A DNA stretch of 64,000 bases. Origin: Echiichthys vipera (taxonomy: Eukaryota > Chordata > Actinopteri > Perciformes > Trachinidae). Shown here one piece after another: positions 30,751 to 40,984 of the stretch. Under the pieces are notes generated by a model. The model ran no database searches, had not been told where the DNA came from, and saw only the letters and a program-made list of their open reading frames with translations. Numbering within the stretch: position 1 is the stretch's first letter; each line of letters starts with the position of its first letter. Made by a program: the position numbers and the translations under genes. The stretch lies in NCBI GenBank assembly GCA_963691815.1, contig OY829645.1, positions 2,976,001-3,040,000 of the forward strand, in the 5' to 3' direction.

Positions 30751-31680
30751 CTTCTAATTCTCTTCGATTCTTTTCCACTAATTCTTGCATCTCTACTAAT
30801 TCCTGCATATATAACCCCCTCATCCTCACCATCACCCCTGTCCTTCACTTCTCCGCCCCTTCTTTTCCTTTCTTCCTTCATGTCTTGTCTAGTCTTAGTT
30901 CCTGGTCCTCTGCTTCCGCATTCTGACCATAGTATCTCCTCTTCCTCCCCCCTCTGAGCCAGAACTCATCATACTGATTTTTTTAGATTTACGTGTTTGT
31001 TTTTAAATCCCTCTCTCTTTCTCCCGTGTTTGTCGCTTTTCTGGCTTCTACAGTCATAGTCAGAGTGGTCTGAGTCAGTTGAGTCAGTCTCATGTTTGGG
31101 TTTTCCTGCTTTGTGTCACTGTCGTGTGTGTTCCTGCTCCCTCTATTTCTCCCTCTAACTCTTCTCCTAGTATTCCTGACTTCCCATGTTCCCTTTCATA
31201 CTTTTTTTCTTCCTCATACTGTCTCTCCGAAAGCCCCTCCTTTCTGTTGTGCCTTCTCATGCAACCTCTCTTCCTCATATCGCGCTCCTTTCTGACGCTG
31301 TCTCTCCTTCTCCTACTGTTTTTTCCGCCTCCCACTGTCTCTCCTTCTTCTGTCTACCTCAGCTGCCATTCCGGCCATATGCAAATCTGCTCTTCGCTCC
31401 TCCCTCTTCTCCTATTCCTTCTCCTCCTTCTTTCTCTTATGCCACAACCTACTAGGTCCATTATTTCTATTTCCCACTACTTCTTCACGTGCTCTGTCCT
31501 CCTCTAACTGGATAATTTTTACCATATTCTCTGGCTCGCTTCACCCCATCTTTTACACGTCTTTAAATATTCCTTCAAATCTGTCAATCTAGTCCTGACT
31601 ATGAGTAGGCCTTCTGGAAATGGCCTGTCCTACTACTCGCTGCCAGCATTCATCCCAACCTAATCCTGGGCCTGTAAATT
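30751..31680 (-). pseudogene. ERV-1 gag: matrix end and charged linker, many stops
   Basis: From 31680 downward a short block reads PGLGWDECWQRVVGQAISRR, a matrix-like segment. It is followed by a long Arg/Glu/Lys/Ser-rich linker with several stops and shifts. The opposite strand shows long hydrophobic open frames (31079-31507), which are an artefact of the purine-rich sense strand. Confidence 0.5.
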
Positions 31681-32391
31681 ACCTTTAATATAGCACATCA
31701 TATTCCCAAAATGTGTAGTTGCATTTTCATGAGAAATCTCTTAAAATTTGTTTATTTTTACCGTTACTTCCTGTTTTTAGGCTTGTGCTTTTATTTTGAT
31801 AGAGTGTAACCGGAAAAGAGAAAAAAAGACAACTTTACAGGAAGTTAAGTGTATTGCAAACGGGTCTACAAAAGTGCTAAAACTTAAGGAAATGTAAACT
31901 GACAAGTTTGTTTAGCACCTGGCTGATAAGGGCACAAGGTCTGTCATCATTTTTGTTTTAATGTGGTGCTTAATGCGTTCTCAAAATGGGATGTCCTTGT
32001 GTTGCTTTGCATCGTTTTATACAAGTCTATTTTAAGCTATCAGTAACGCTGTTTTGGCGTGATTCAGAGCATCTGTCTTTCTGAAGGAGACAATTATTTC
32101 ATTACACTGCTTGCTAGTATTTAATAAATACAGCATTATTTTTGTGTGCATTAACAATCTTTGGAAGTTAAAGCTGCAAACTGACAGTTATAATATCATT
32201 TTTTAAGTTAAATATGTTTGTTTATTGCACTCTATTCTGAGTTTGTAATTAAGATAAAATAGGTTAAAAGGGATACTTCATGATTGTAAATGACAATTCA
32301 TTTTCTGTAAAAGGTTAAAAACACACTATTTTGATATTGTTGAACATGATATTACATAGATGGTAACATATTATTTTTGTTTTATTCCATA
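31681..32391. other. No gene seen
   Basis: AT-rich DNA inside the ERV-1 span. No retroviral motif was found here; it may be host DNA or an inserted repeat. It ends in a plausible splice acceptor (TTTTATTCCATAG). Confidence 0.35.
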
Positions 32392-32583
32392 GCTCTTACT
32401 CTTATTGTTCACGTGTGTTCAGAGTCTTCAAGGTGTCAAAAGATTTAATGGAGCAACAGTATCATCTATTTTGCCAAAAAATAAACACTTGTGAACCATC
32501 AGTTAAAGAGTCCGACCATCAATCAGCCGGGGACGCTACAGGGCCTGCCATAGTTATTTCAGCTGTTAAAGTACTATTCACAG
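32392..32583 (+). other. Exon-like open segment of unknown origin
   Basis: A 192-base segment between an acceptor (CCATAG|CTC) and a donor (CACAG|GTATTTAT) is open throughout in one frame: VFRVFKVSKDLMEQQYHLFC, then INTCEPSVKESDHQSAGD and ATGPAIVISAVKVLFT. No family was recognised. Because it lies within a minus-strand retrovirus but reads on the plus strand, it could belong to an unrecognised insertion. Confidence 0.25.
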
Positions 32584-33148
32584 GTATTTATTTATTCTTT
32601 ATTCACACACACTCGTTATCCGGTCAGTGGATCTAGTCCCCAGTGATCCTCCCCTCATTTAAGCTTCTACTCTACCGTGATAGAGCGGAGTGAGACAATG
32701 AATCACCAGTTTTAATGACCAAAAGCCGAGTGTCACAGCCCCGTTATTTATGTACCCCCAGATAAGAGAAGACCAGTGGTGAGTTTAATCGTCAGGCTTT
32801 TCTGTGATGTCTGCAACAAGCTTCTACTGACAGTGTTGCACTATCAGCGGCTCCAGACAAGGGTGTATCCATCATCACAGAAACCTACTCACACTTTTAA
32901 CTGTTTGTGTTCCCTATTATCCTCGAAACCTCCCACACAACAATCCCACAAATAAACACAACTTTTAGGTGTTTCTTATACTTTGGTTCCCGGAACCTTA
33001 GGTCCCAGACCTACAATTCTTCTTTGGTTCCCAGAACCTTAGGTCCCAGAGCTACAAGTCGGTGGCTTTCTAGACTCACCTAGGGGCTACCCCCCTGTGG
33101 CGCTTTTAGTCCTTAATGCCTAATGTATATTCGAGGGTCTCTACAACC
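32584..33148. other. No gene seen; short tandem duplication near 32990-33057
   Basis: A 31-bp unit (CTTTGGTTCCCGGAACCTTA plus GGTCCCAGACC) occurs twice. GGTTCCCGGAACC is itself a near-palindrome. The rest is unremarkable. Confidence 0.4.
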
Positions 33149-33477
33149 TGTGAAAGAAATTCTCTGGAGTCCTCAGTGTTTCTCAAATCATGTCTTTACT
33201 AAATACTGTATGCATAACAGGAGAGCTCATACCAACAGCGGGTCTCAACAATCTCTGCCTGTCTCCAAATTTCTTCAGCAGATATACAAGTCACATCAAA
33301 GCATCTTACAAACACAATGACATTAGAATAAACAAAACACACTACCCCATTTGCAAACCCCCCTGTGACTCCTATCTACAATCCCCCCAGCAGTCATTCT
33401 CAGCTTGACTGTTATGCTAATCAAGGATTTACAATCATAGATAAATAAGGTAGGTCAATCTTTGGTTATTTCTCACA
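33149..33477 (-). repeat. ERV-2 3' LTR, 329 bp
   Basis: TGTGAAAG at 33149 to TCTCACA at 33477. Followed by TTCCCCCCTTTT, the complement of a polypurine tract. Confidence 0.8.
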
Positions 33478-33489
33478 TTCCCCCCTTTT

Positions 33490-36400
33490 GACACAAAGTG
33501 TCAAATAATTTTTTGGAAATAACACAATATCATCAAATAACTCTTTCTTTGACTACACACTGCAAACATTAGTAGAGGTTCACTTCTAACTCCGAATATG
33601 ACAAGTAAAAATAAAAACAACGAAAAACATTAAAACAAAAACAATTCTATTCACACCGTTTCTTCATCTGAGCCACTATATAGGTTTCTTTGCTTTATTT
33701 TGCCTCATTCGATGCCATGGATGCCATTTTCTTTTCTTTAGTTATTTGGCAGTTTTAGTTCAAAGGCAAACACAGAAAGAGCAGTTAGATGGACTCCTCG
33801 CAGAACCATCTATAAAGAAAAACAAAATTATCGTTAGACACTATGTATCAAACAACGCTTTCCATGGTTTTGATCCACTGTTAAACATTTCCATTCAAGA
33901 ATGGTTCTCCATCTTCAGCTGTAGGATCAAAAGCTCAAAAATTAAGACAGTACAGCGCTACAGGCTGACATTAAACATTAGTGTGACAATGAGTATCATG
34001 CAGAATGTGCACACTTCGAAAATACAATAGGGTCAGATGTTAGTGTTTGTTAATCGACATAAAACTATTGACATACAACTATCATGCAAAAATTAAAAAG
34101 AAACAATCAGAGCTCGATCAGTTAGGTCATTTTAAGTCAGTAGAGGCTGTTTGCCTCAGCAGTCACAGTCTAAAAAGTCAGTCATTGGCCAAGTTTCTTT
34201 ATACAGGGTTAGGGGAGATCTCCACAGAAACATAAAATAATCCATAAGTGGCAATAGAATTTAATCTATTTATTTATTTATTTTTTAAAAACCCATCCAG
34301 TTCCTATGGATGCAGTCAGGACCCACTTATTATCATTATTAATAATATTATCCTTATAATTATTGTTATATCTAATGCTTCAATTTGCAAAAACAAGACG
34401 TATGTTTCTGAAAACTTCACCATCACTATGGGAGTTTTTTAAACCAGGTTTTCCCAGAAAACTGTACCATCAAATTCCAAAAATTCAAATACCATTGAGA
34501 GTGAAAGCAAAAACCCAGAATAATGAGTCAGGATTTACAGTGATGCATCAATATTGCATTCTCTAAAATAAATCACCAGAAACTCAAACCTGTGACATCT
34601 ATGATGCCTCTTCAGATAAAATGGGAGTTATATTTGAGATATTCCACAATGGCATGTTTGTTTTATAAGAAATAATCAGTGTTGCTTTCAATATCTTGAT
34701 TTTTTTCTTATGTGAGCTAAAAAATATTTTGTCTTGGCATAGCAATCAAAACCTTAACTTTCTGTTTGTCTAATGATCAACTCTTACTGCAAAACCCTAA
34801 TTTCCCCTATTGACACCAATACTTATTCTTAATTAATGTTCCTATATGTATATGCAAGTGTATGTATGTGTTGAACATTAACATCCTGTTCATTCTAAGT
34901 TCAACTAACGGTGTCATCTAGTGTGTATGTTTTATCTTTAATTTCTAATTTTTGATTTTCAAATGCTCTGACCTTCCTCCGCTGTCTGGGGGAACCATGA
35001 AAAAACCCCAAACAGAAACACGCAACCAGGACTTCTCTGGATCTTCAGCATTGAGCCATTGTCCCAGTCTCCTTCATTCTCTCCTTCTGATGTTGTCTTG
35101 ATGAGGCCATCTTTGTCCAGGATTCTGTGCCCCATTCTGCTGGTATAGTGAACCAAATGGCCAGTCGCATGTTGCCCCATCGGAGTTCACACCTCTCCCG
35201 CTCCCCCTCCTTGCAATCTTTAGTTCCTCTGGCTGACATGTCCTGAACACAAGCTCTTCAGTGTTCAATTCAACTGAACATCTGGTGCCGTGGACATCCG
35301 TTTCCTTTTCTTCAGGCCAGTAGTCAAAAAGAAGTTGCTGTTTGGAGAGAGAACTTTCTGGAGAAGCAAAGTTATCTTTTTCTTTGTTTCAGTCTGTTTT
35401 CCTCCGTCACTGGTTTTGTGACAACTGACACATCAGATGCAGGTTCAGTCTCCCCTCCCCCTCATTGTCAGAGTCCTTCTTGGAATATGCATATGGGCTT
35501 GATGGAGGGGCTGCATGGCCTGGTAACAGCATGAGGAGGCCCTGTCGTTTATCCCTAATAACTGCTACTCATCATTAATTCACTTCTCTTTCTGTCACAC
35601 ATACCTATTTCTTTAATTTCTTGTCTTTCTATAACTGAGTTTGCTTTCCTCCTATCTTTCCCTACTCGCTGTCCCTTTCTCTCTCATCACTTTACCCTCT
35701 TCACTATATATGTACCTAAATATGTGCCTAATAAAAGACGAAAAAACAAAAAAACCTCTTAGTCTAGTAATGCCAAAATGGAAGCTCTCAACCACATTAA
35801 CCCAGCAGGATCTGTATAAATTTTAACTTTCCCATTTTGTTTCCCATTTTTCTGTTGACCCACTGGGATGTGCTTTTACTTTCAATGGGCTTATTGTTCA
35901 CTCAGACAGATTTCACACATGCTGATCTTTCCATACGAACATGGTTGGATCTTATCACACATACACTAACTTTGGATAATCTTTCAGCCAGGTGGTTTAT
36001 ACGACACATTCGTTCAGAGCAACGCACCCTTTAATATCCAAACCGGATATTTAGACACTGAAATGACTTACCCCAAAGTTTATTTTTTCTTACCCCATTC
36101 ATATGCCCATTTTATTGTAGTTGGGAATCCCTACACTCATGCAAATTATATTTGCATTTCAAAAATTTCTACTCCTTTAAATAATTGATTCAGAAATCAT
36201 TCATTTTTCCCTAAATGCTTGTATATTTTCCAACACTTCTCTCATTTGTTAGGTTGCACCAACCTCTCACAACACATTATATTCATTTATGTCTATTCAA
36301 GACATCACTTATATAGCTTTAAGTGCATATATATATTTTTATTAAACTAGTCTACAAAATAAAATTACACAGAAAATATGAAGACGGTCCAATCTCCAAA

Positions 36401-36909
36401 CGGGACTCATTGGACCTTGATATTCAACCCTAAAGGATTTATAGAATATCAGACAGCAGACCGCATTGTCTCGAAGTGTTACCTAGGATACCTCGCCTTC
36501 TCAGAGCCTCAAAATCACACAGAAAATGAAACTAGTCTTCAAAACCACAAAGGACATATGAAGACGGTCCGACCTCTACAAATAGACTCGTCGGACCTTA
36601 TATTCAAACTCACAGGAATTACAGAATATCTTGACAGCAGACCACACACAGGTTCTCGAACTGTCGCCTAGGTTTACACCCCTTCTTTTGAGCTTCAAAA
36701 ACCCCACAAGTAAATGAAGCTTGTCTTCAAAATTACACACGAGATATGATCTAAAAAACACTGTACTCACGTTTAAAATGGTTGGAGCGTCTGCTGTCCA
36801 GCACCCGTTCCTGACATCAGGCGGAATCCTGTCCTCCTTTGGTGGAGCGGAATTTTTCCTTACCGGTTTAACCTTCAGTCAGGACTGAGGCCTGATCAGC
36901 AGAACGTCC
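33490..36909 (-). other. ERV-2 internal region, no recognised gene
   Basis: Several short open frames. The largest minus-strand ones lie at 34959-35268 (for instance RGNMRLAIW-like and CVFLFGVFSWFPQTAEE pieces). No zinc knuckle, DTGA, YxDD or integrase motif was seen on either strand. A 180-188 bp tandem repeat lies at 36345-36750. Confidence 0.5.
36345..36750. repeat. Tandem repeat, about 180-188 bp unit, 2.2 copies
   Basis: GAAGACGGTCC recurs at 36380 and 36560, each time followed by similar sequence (TCGGACCTT/TTGGACCTT, GAATATC, CAGCAGACC, CTCGAA, CCTAGG). A third partial unit starts near 36741. Confidence 0.75.
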
Positions 36910-36927
36910 ATCCCATCCTCGTCGCCA
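36910..36927 (-). other. ERV-2 primer-binding site (tRNA-Ser(GCT) type)
   Basis: Minus strand TGGCGACGAGGATGGGAT, two bases after the LTR end. It complements the 3' 18 bases of vertebrate tRNA-Ser(GCT) (ATCCCATCCTCGTCG plus CCA) without mismatch, as recalled. Confidence 0.75.
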
Positions 36928-36929
36928 AA

Positions 36930-37313
36930 TGTGAAAGAAATTCTCTGGAGTCCTCAGTGTTTCTCAAATCATGTCTTTACTAAATACTGTATGCATAACA
37001 GGAGAGCTCATACCAACAGCGGGTCTCAACAATCTCTGCCTGTCTCCAAATTTCTTCAGCAGATATACAAGTCACATCAAAGCATCTTACAAACACAATG
37101 ACATTAGAATAAACAAAGCACACTACCCCATGTTTATGACCCCATTAAATGTTATCAGTGTTTTACGACCCCCCTTTTGTCACCATTTGCAAACCCCCCT
37201 GTGACTCCTATCTACAATCCCCCCAGCAGTCATTCTCAGCTTGACTGTTATGCTAATCAAGGATTTACAATCATAGATAAATAAGGTAGGTCAATCTTTG
37301 GTTATTTCTCACA
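36930..37313 (-). repeat. ERV-2 5' LTR, 384 bp
   Basis: TGTGAAAG at 36930 to CTCACA at 37313. Relative to the left LTR it carries an extra block (TGTTTATGACCCCATTAAAT and following bases to about 37183). Confidence 0.8.
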
Positions 37314-37702
37314 AGCCTCCAGCCTTTCTGCGTTCCCTGAACGTCTTACTGAGCACCGTTTATGCGCCTAGGACCTGTCTGGATTTAAGATCCCAACACT
37401 CCTTTACCTTTTACTCTTATACTGATTCCAAATCAGTTTACCAGGCCTTTTTTCAAATTGTCAGTCCACCGGCTAAATTTGGATCGAATTAACCTCTAGG
37501 AAACATACTGACTTTCTCCACCAATTTAGATTACAGGCCGAATCACAGTCTTTACTCCTTAGGAAGAATAGGTGACTGCTTACCTTTCTTAGTGGTGGGC
37601 GCCCTTGTGGAGAAGTTCAGTCGGCCCCAGGAGGTTCCCAGTGATTCCGCTTGGTCACCGGTCCAACCTCTGCAGCTCCTTTTACCTGAGCCTCCTTGTT
37701 AG
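37314..37702 (-). other. ERV-1 leader
   Basis: Minus-strand sequence from the primer site downward, ending at the ERV-2 insertion. It contains AAGAAAGGTAAGCAG near 37580, a good splice donor of the kind used for retroviral subgenomic RNA. No coding potential. Confidence 0.45.
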
Positions 37703-37722
37703 AATCACGTCGGGGGTCACCA
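37703..37722 (-). other. ERV-1 primer-binding site (tRNA-Trp type, one extra G)
   Basis: Minus strand TGGTGACCCCCGACGTGATT. It complements the 3' end of vertebrate tRNA-Trp (AATCACGTCGGGGTCA plus CCA) except for one additional C. It lies eight bases from the LTR end. Confidence 0.7.
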
Positions 37723-37730
37723 AGTTTCTC

Positions 37731-38352
37731 TGTAGGAATTTTACACACAATACTTTAGTCAAATCAGAAGGACCTCACAGAGTATATATTGCGTGATTCA
37801 AATTCTACAGGAGGCTTTCTGGAGTCAGCAGAGTTGTTGGTAGTTCAGTGCGCCAGCAGGCATTTATTAGCAGGAGGACGTCGGATGATACAGACGTCTG
37901 GAGAAATGTTCTATTCTCTATCTAGAGTAACTGTGTGCAACACAGTACCCAGGATCAGAGGCAAGAAGTTTCTGATCTCTATTCTATCTGCTCCAGCATA
38001 TAAACTTGTTACAAAGGCGTGGTTATGTGTCCGCTTGTGCGTGCATATGTTTATTTCAGAAGTAGCAGCTGCTCCAGCCTCCATCTTCCTCCCTGCGCGT
38101 CGGGGTATCCTCTGTTTAGCAGGAGTCTTCTTCTTTATCTGTGAAGGAAGCACAGCACGGACAGCAAATCTCTAATCTCAACTAGTTGCCACTTGCGTTT
38201 GTGCAAGTTGGCTATTTCATTGTCTTTGTGACCTTGACTGACTGCCAAAAGTTTGTGTGCTTTTGGAGAAAGCACAAAAGCTTGAGCCTGGTAAAATAAT
38301 AGCAGAGGCACATACTATCACATTCTTAAATGATTATACTTATTGCGTCTTA
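37731..38352 (-). repeat. ERV-1 5' LTR (right end lost)
   Basis: TGTAGGAATTTTACACAC at 37731. Near-identical to 25646-26262 until GCGTCTTA at about 38352, after which the two diverge. The U3 start is therefore missing here. Confidence 0.75.
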
Positions 38353-38672
38353 TTATCACACTCTCATTAATCATTACTAATACACATGCTAACACATGAT
38401 CACTATACTTCACTCATTGATCATTAATTCTTCACCGCCAAAACCAGGTTGATTGTGCGCTGTCTCTCACGACCCATGACGTGTGAAATAATCAAAGCTG
38501 CAGACATAAATCAACATAGAGATCAAAAACAGTTGAGGTGTTATATCAAGCAGTGGTTTTCTGTATGAAGCTAGGGGCTCTCGTGCAGAGCTTTCAGACC
38601 TCAGACTGCATATCCTATTGCATTGTTCATCCGTTTTCTGCTTGAAAATACGTCAACTTTTTTTTCTTCTAG
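38353..38672. other. Upstream region of the 38.7 kb exons
   Basis: AT-rich, no repeat ends recognised. Ends in a pyrimidine run and AG (TTTTTTTTCTTCTAG), a strong acceptor. Confidence 0.35.
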
Positions 38673-38868
38673 AACATGGCGAACACATCTGGTGAGTATG
38701 ACATTTTATTGTTTAAATTTAAATTGGTACAGAAGTATCTACCTGATGTGTTATTTGATCGGTAGTGTTCTAAATCAGGGGAGAAGCGCGCTGAGCTATT
38801 CACTACAGTGACCTTTGGGGACTCCATTGTTGAAGCCACTGGAGCAAGAAAGAGGTCTTATGTCCTGG
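38673..38868 (+). CDS. Two candidate coding exons with matching phases (unknown gene)
   Basis: Exon a, 38673-38691, contains ATG at 38676 (MANTS plus one base) and ends at GTGAGT. Exon b, 38779-38868, begins after TAAATCAG and ends at GTATGA. Joined, the frame runs from MANTSG into EKRAELFTTVTFGDSIVEAT and GARKRSYVLG without a stop, with phase 1 at both junctions. That two independent splice pairs keep the frame is notable. No domain was recognised. The next exon is not certain; open sequence after the TG microsatellite (38990-39255) is a candidate. Confidence 0.4.
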
Positions 38869-38900
38869 GTATGAAGCTAACATCTAAGCCAACATAACCA

Positions 38901-38901
38901 T

Positions 38902-38981
<80 letters not shown>
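38901..38981. repeat. (TG)n microsatellite
   Basis: TG repeat of about 80 bases with one interruption (TGTATG) near its start. It lies in the putative intron after 38868. Confidence 0.95.
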
Positions 38982-38982
<1 letters not shown>

Positions 38983-39486
38983 TATGAAGAAATTTCCAAA
39001 ACCCTGGAAATAAGACATGTTTTAATCAGAAAACTGCAAAAAAGGGTACGTTGTTATCCATTTTATACATACACTGACACAGAGATATATTCAGATATTC
39101 CAAACTGGACTGAGGCACAAATACATGACTGGGACGAAAATTCTTTCACAGAAGACAGCCAGCACTCATCTCATAGTAAGAAAAGCAATACATATCACGG
39201 TGCACAACAGCTGTCTACAAATAAGTATTTTACCTATTCAGAAAGAGAGCTATAGTGATTGATAAGACGTAGCAAACGCCCAGATTAAGGAATGCCGTTA
39301 TACAAAGACAGTAGTCAATAACAACACCATCAAACTCGCTAACATAGCACTCCGACAGATTAGGAAGTCACATCAGCTTGAAAAAGAGGTTGGATTGCTT
39401 CGAAGTGAAGTTTAAGAACTTAGAAGCCATCTTAGAAGAGATTTCAATATGATGAGTAATAAACTGGATCTACTAATAAAAAAAAT
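38982..39486 (+). other. Possible continuation of the unknown gene; coiled-coil remnant
   Basis: 38983-39255 is open and includes IYSDIPNWTEAQIHDWDENS with a donor-like ATA|GTAAGA at about 39175. 39290-39486 in another frame reads VVNNNTIKLANIALRQIRKS, then LEKEVGLLRSEV, one stop, then ELRSHLRRDFNMMSNKLDLL. The heptad-like Leu/Ile spacing suggests a coiled coil. Stops and frame changes indicate decay or unrecognised introns. Confidence 0.3.
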
Positions 39487-40221
39487 GTGAATAGTAGTGC
39501 GTGTGCTAGACTCCTGGAGTTAAATAAGTTTGTGTCTGATTTAGCTTACGGTGTCTTGTGTTGTCTTAAAACATGGGTCGCAAATGCACGCACAAATAAA
39601 AACATGGCAGGCGTTGTGTTGTGGTATCTAGTGATGAGGAAAAAGACAAATCTCTACACACCCCCAAACACGAATAATAACTTGTGGTTCTCCATGTGTC
39701 TCGTGCACTACATGCAGCCAGACATGCATGAAAATGAGGTTCAAGAGAAGGCCCTACAGGTTCATTCGTGTGTAGGCTTGGATGTTTATCAAAAGGTATC
39801 ATTATCAGACGTGCCCAAATTTGAGCAGCATTTGGGTGTCAAGATGATTGTATTCCATCTCAATAACTGTATGAAACAATTGGAGACATTCCAAACACAT
39901 GAAAACCCCCACTCCAAAACAGCATGGCTCTACCTGAACGATGAACATTGTCACATGGTAGAAAAGAAAACCGGATTTTTGGGTTCTACCTATGCTGTTT
40001 CAGTGGTGTCTTTTGTCATGGTGTTGCATCGAAATTGGCCATGCCGCCACAGCTGTGCCGTTACACGACAACGTCCCATGGTCACAGTGAAGCATCATTC
40101 ATGTCTAAAGGCTCTCATCACCACTTTTGAGGAGGATGTGGTGAACCAGTCAGGCCGAGGACATCAAAGTATAAAACATGTAATTCCTGTTACCAGCAGG
40201 GGGCGCTATGACTATACGTAA
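39487..40221 (+). pseudogene. Open frame, possibly the N-terminal part of a viral or Polinton-like B-family DNA polymerase
   Basis: A 245-codon open stretch. Residues 60-175 read NNNLWFSMCLVHYMQP, GLDVYQKVSLSDVPKFEQHL, VKMIVFHLNN and AWLYLNDEHCHMVEKKTGFL. The order [NNLCF-like start] - [DVPKFE..., V-hydrophobic strand] - [hydrophobic - SH/CHMVE - xxxF] resembles the N-terminal region of protein-primed B-family polymerases of Polinton/Maverick-type elements and related fish DNA viruses. That is a resemblance only. The following CxxC finger region appears frame-shifted near 39995. No polymerase catalytic motif is present. The ATG at 39485 is in another frame; the frame has no clear own start. 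Confidence 0.35.
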
Positions 40222-40960
40222 ATATTGTCTCATAGATGTGTTCAGGCCAAGAGTCCAATCATGCCTGAGAAGTTTGGGACAGATTGGACAATGTATGGTC
40301 ATGATTTTAAAGTGGTAAAGACCACTTCCTGGTTCATGCCGTGGGGGCGAAATTTTAGGGCCCACTAAAATTGATGAAAACCCGTATGCTCCGCAATTTA
40401 GCGTCGGCCATGTCTGGAAGGTGTACAGACCAACTTAGACGTTATTCCGTTGAAAACTTTAACTTCCTGGTGTGTTTAGAGAATATCCTAATCCTCCAAG
40501 AGGATATTTTTTTAGTCTCTGCATTCGTCACATTTTCATACATGTAGGTGAAAGCATATTGAGGGGCTGGGCTTTGCAAATATTCATGGGGGAGCTATTG
40601 AGCTAATTTGCCACGTCCAAGAATGAGACCCATAAAATATCAAGTTTTCATATCAAGAGGAGGAAAAATAATAATAATATAATAATATCATTGGACTAAT
40701 AATAATAATCAATCCAATTACAATAGGAATTCCTTGACCGACTTAGTCTGTGCTCGGGCCCTAATGATAATTCCAATTACAATAGGATCCTCACCGACTT
40801 ATTCGGTGCTCGGGCCCTGATAATAATTATAATAATAATATTTAATAATAATCATTCCAATTGCAATAGGGTCCTCGCGGACTTAGTCGGTGCTCGGGCC
40901 TTAATAATAATAATAATAATAATAATATTAATATTAATAATAACATTAACCATACTTTCT
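40190..40960 (+). repeat. Dispersed fish repeat with CTCF-like start and three hairpin units
   Basis: Starts CCTGTTACCAGCAGGGGGCG and continues through AGATGTGTTCAGGCCAAGAG and AAGTTTGGGACAGATTGGAC, sequence typical of a common dispersed teleost repeat. Near 40725-40905 a unit (CCAATTACAATAGG...CCGACTTAGTCGGTGCTCGG) appears three times among AAT repeats. The GACTTAGTC core can fold back. It is non-coding and its class was not determined. Confidence 0.6.
40193..40206 (+). promoter_or_regulatory. CTCF-like core motif
   Basis: CCAGCAGGGGGCGC is a textbook match to the vertebrate CTCF core. It lies in the opening of the dispersed repeat. Same direction as 17447. Confidence 0.5.
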
Positions 40961-40984
40961 TACACAATCTCTTTGTTCTGGTTA

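Larger units (their letters stand above)
33149..37313 (-). mobile_element. ERV-2: LTR element with tRNA-Ser primer site, minus strand, nested in ERV-1
   Basis: LTRs 33149-33477 and 36930-37313 are nearly identical apart from one block of about 54 bases (37129-37183) missing from the left copy. Both start TGTGAAAGAAATTC and end TTCTCACA. A polypurine tract lies beside the left LTR (minus-strand AAAAGGGGGGAA, 33478-33489) and a primer site beside the right LTR. The interior is only 3.4 kb and shows no Gag or Pol motif, so it is non-autonomous or has lost its genes. LTR similarity suggests a fairly young insertion. Confidence 0.8.
25646..38352 (-). mobile_element. ERV-1: endogenous retrovirus-like element, minus strand, heavily nested
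   Basis: Two similar LTRs (25646-26355 and 37731-38352) flank, in minus-strand order, a tRNA-Trp-type primer site, a leader, gag pieces (31680-28621), a protease (28575-28310), the start of pol (28303-27960) and RNase H (27593-26812). Integrase and env were not found. Insertions include a second LTR element (33149-37313) and several LINE tails. The CCHC knuckle, the protease DTGA and the RNase H style suggest a gamma/epsilon-type fish retrovirus. It carries stops, frameshifts and large losses, so it is inactive. Confidence 0.8.

Noticed and set aside
31079..31507. 142-codon hydrophobic plus-strand frame that looks like a membrane protein
   Set aside because: It is antisense to the purine-rich, Arg/Glu-rich gag linker of ERV-1. 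Leu/Ser/Phe/Pro richness follows from that composition.
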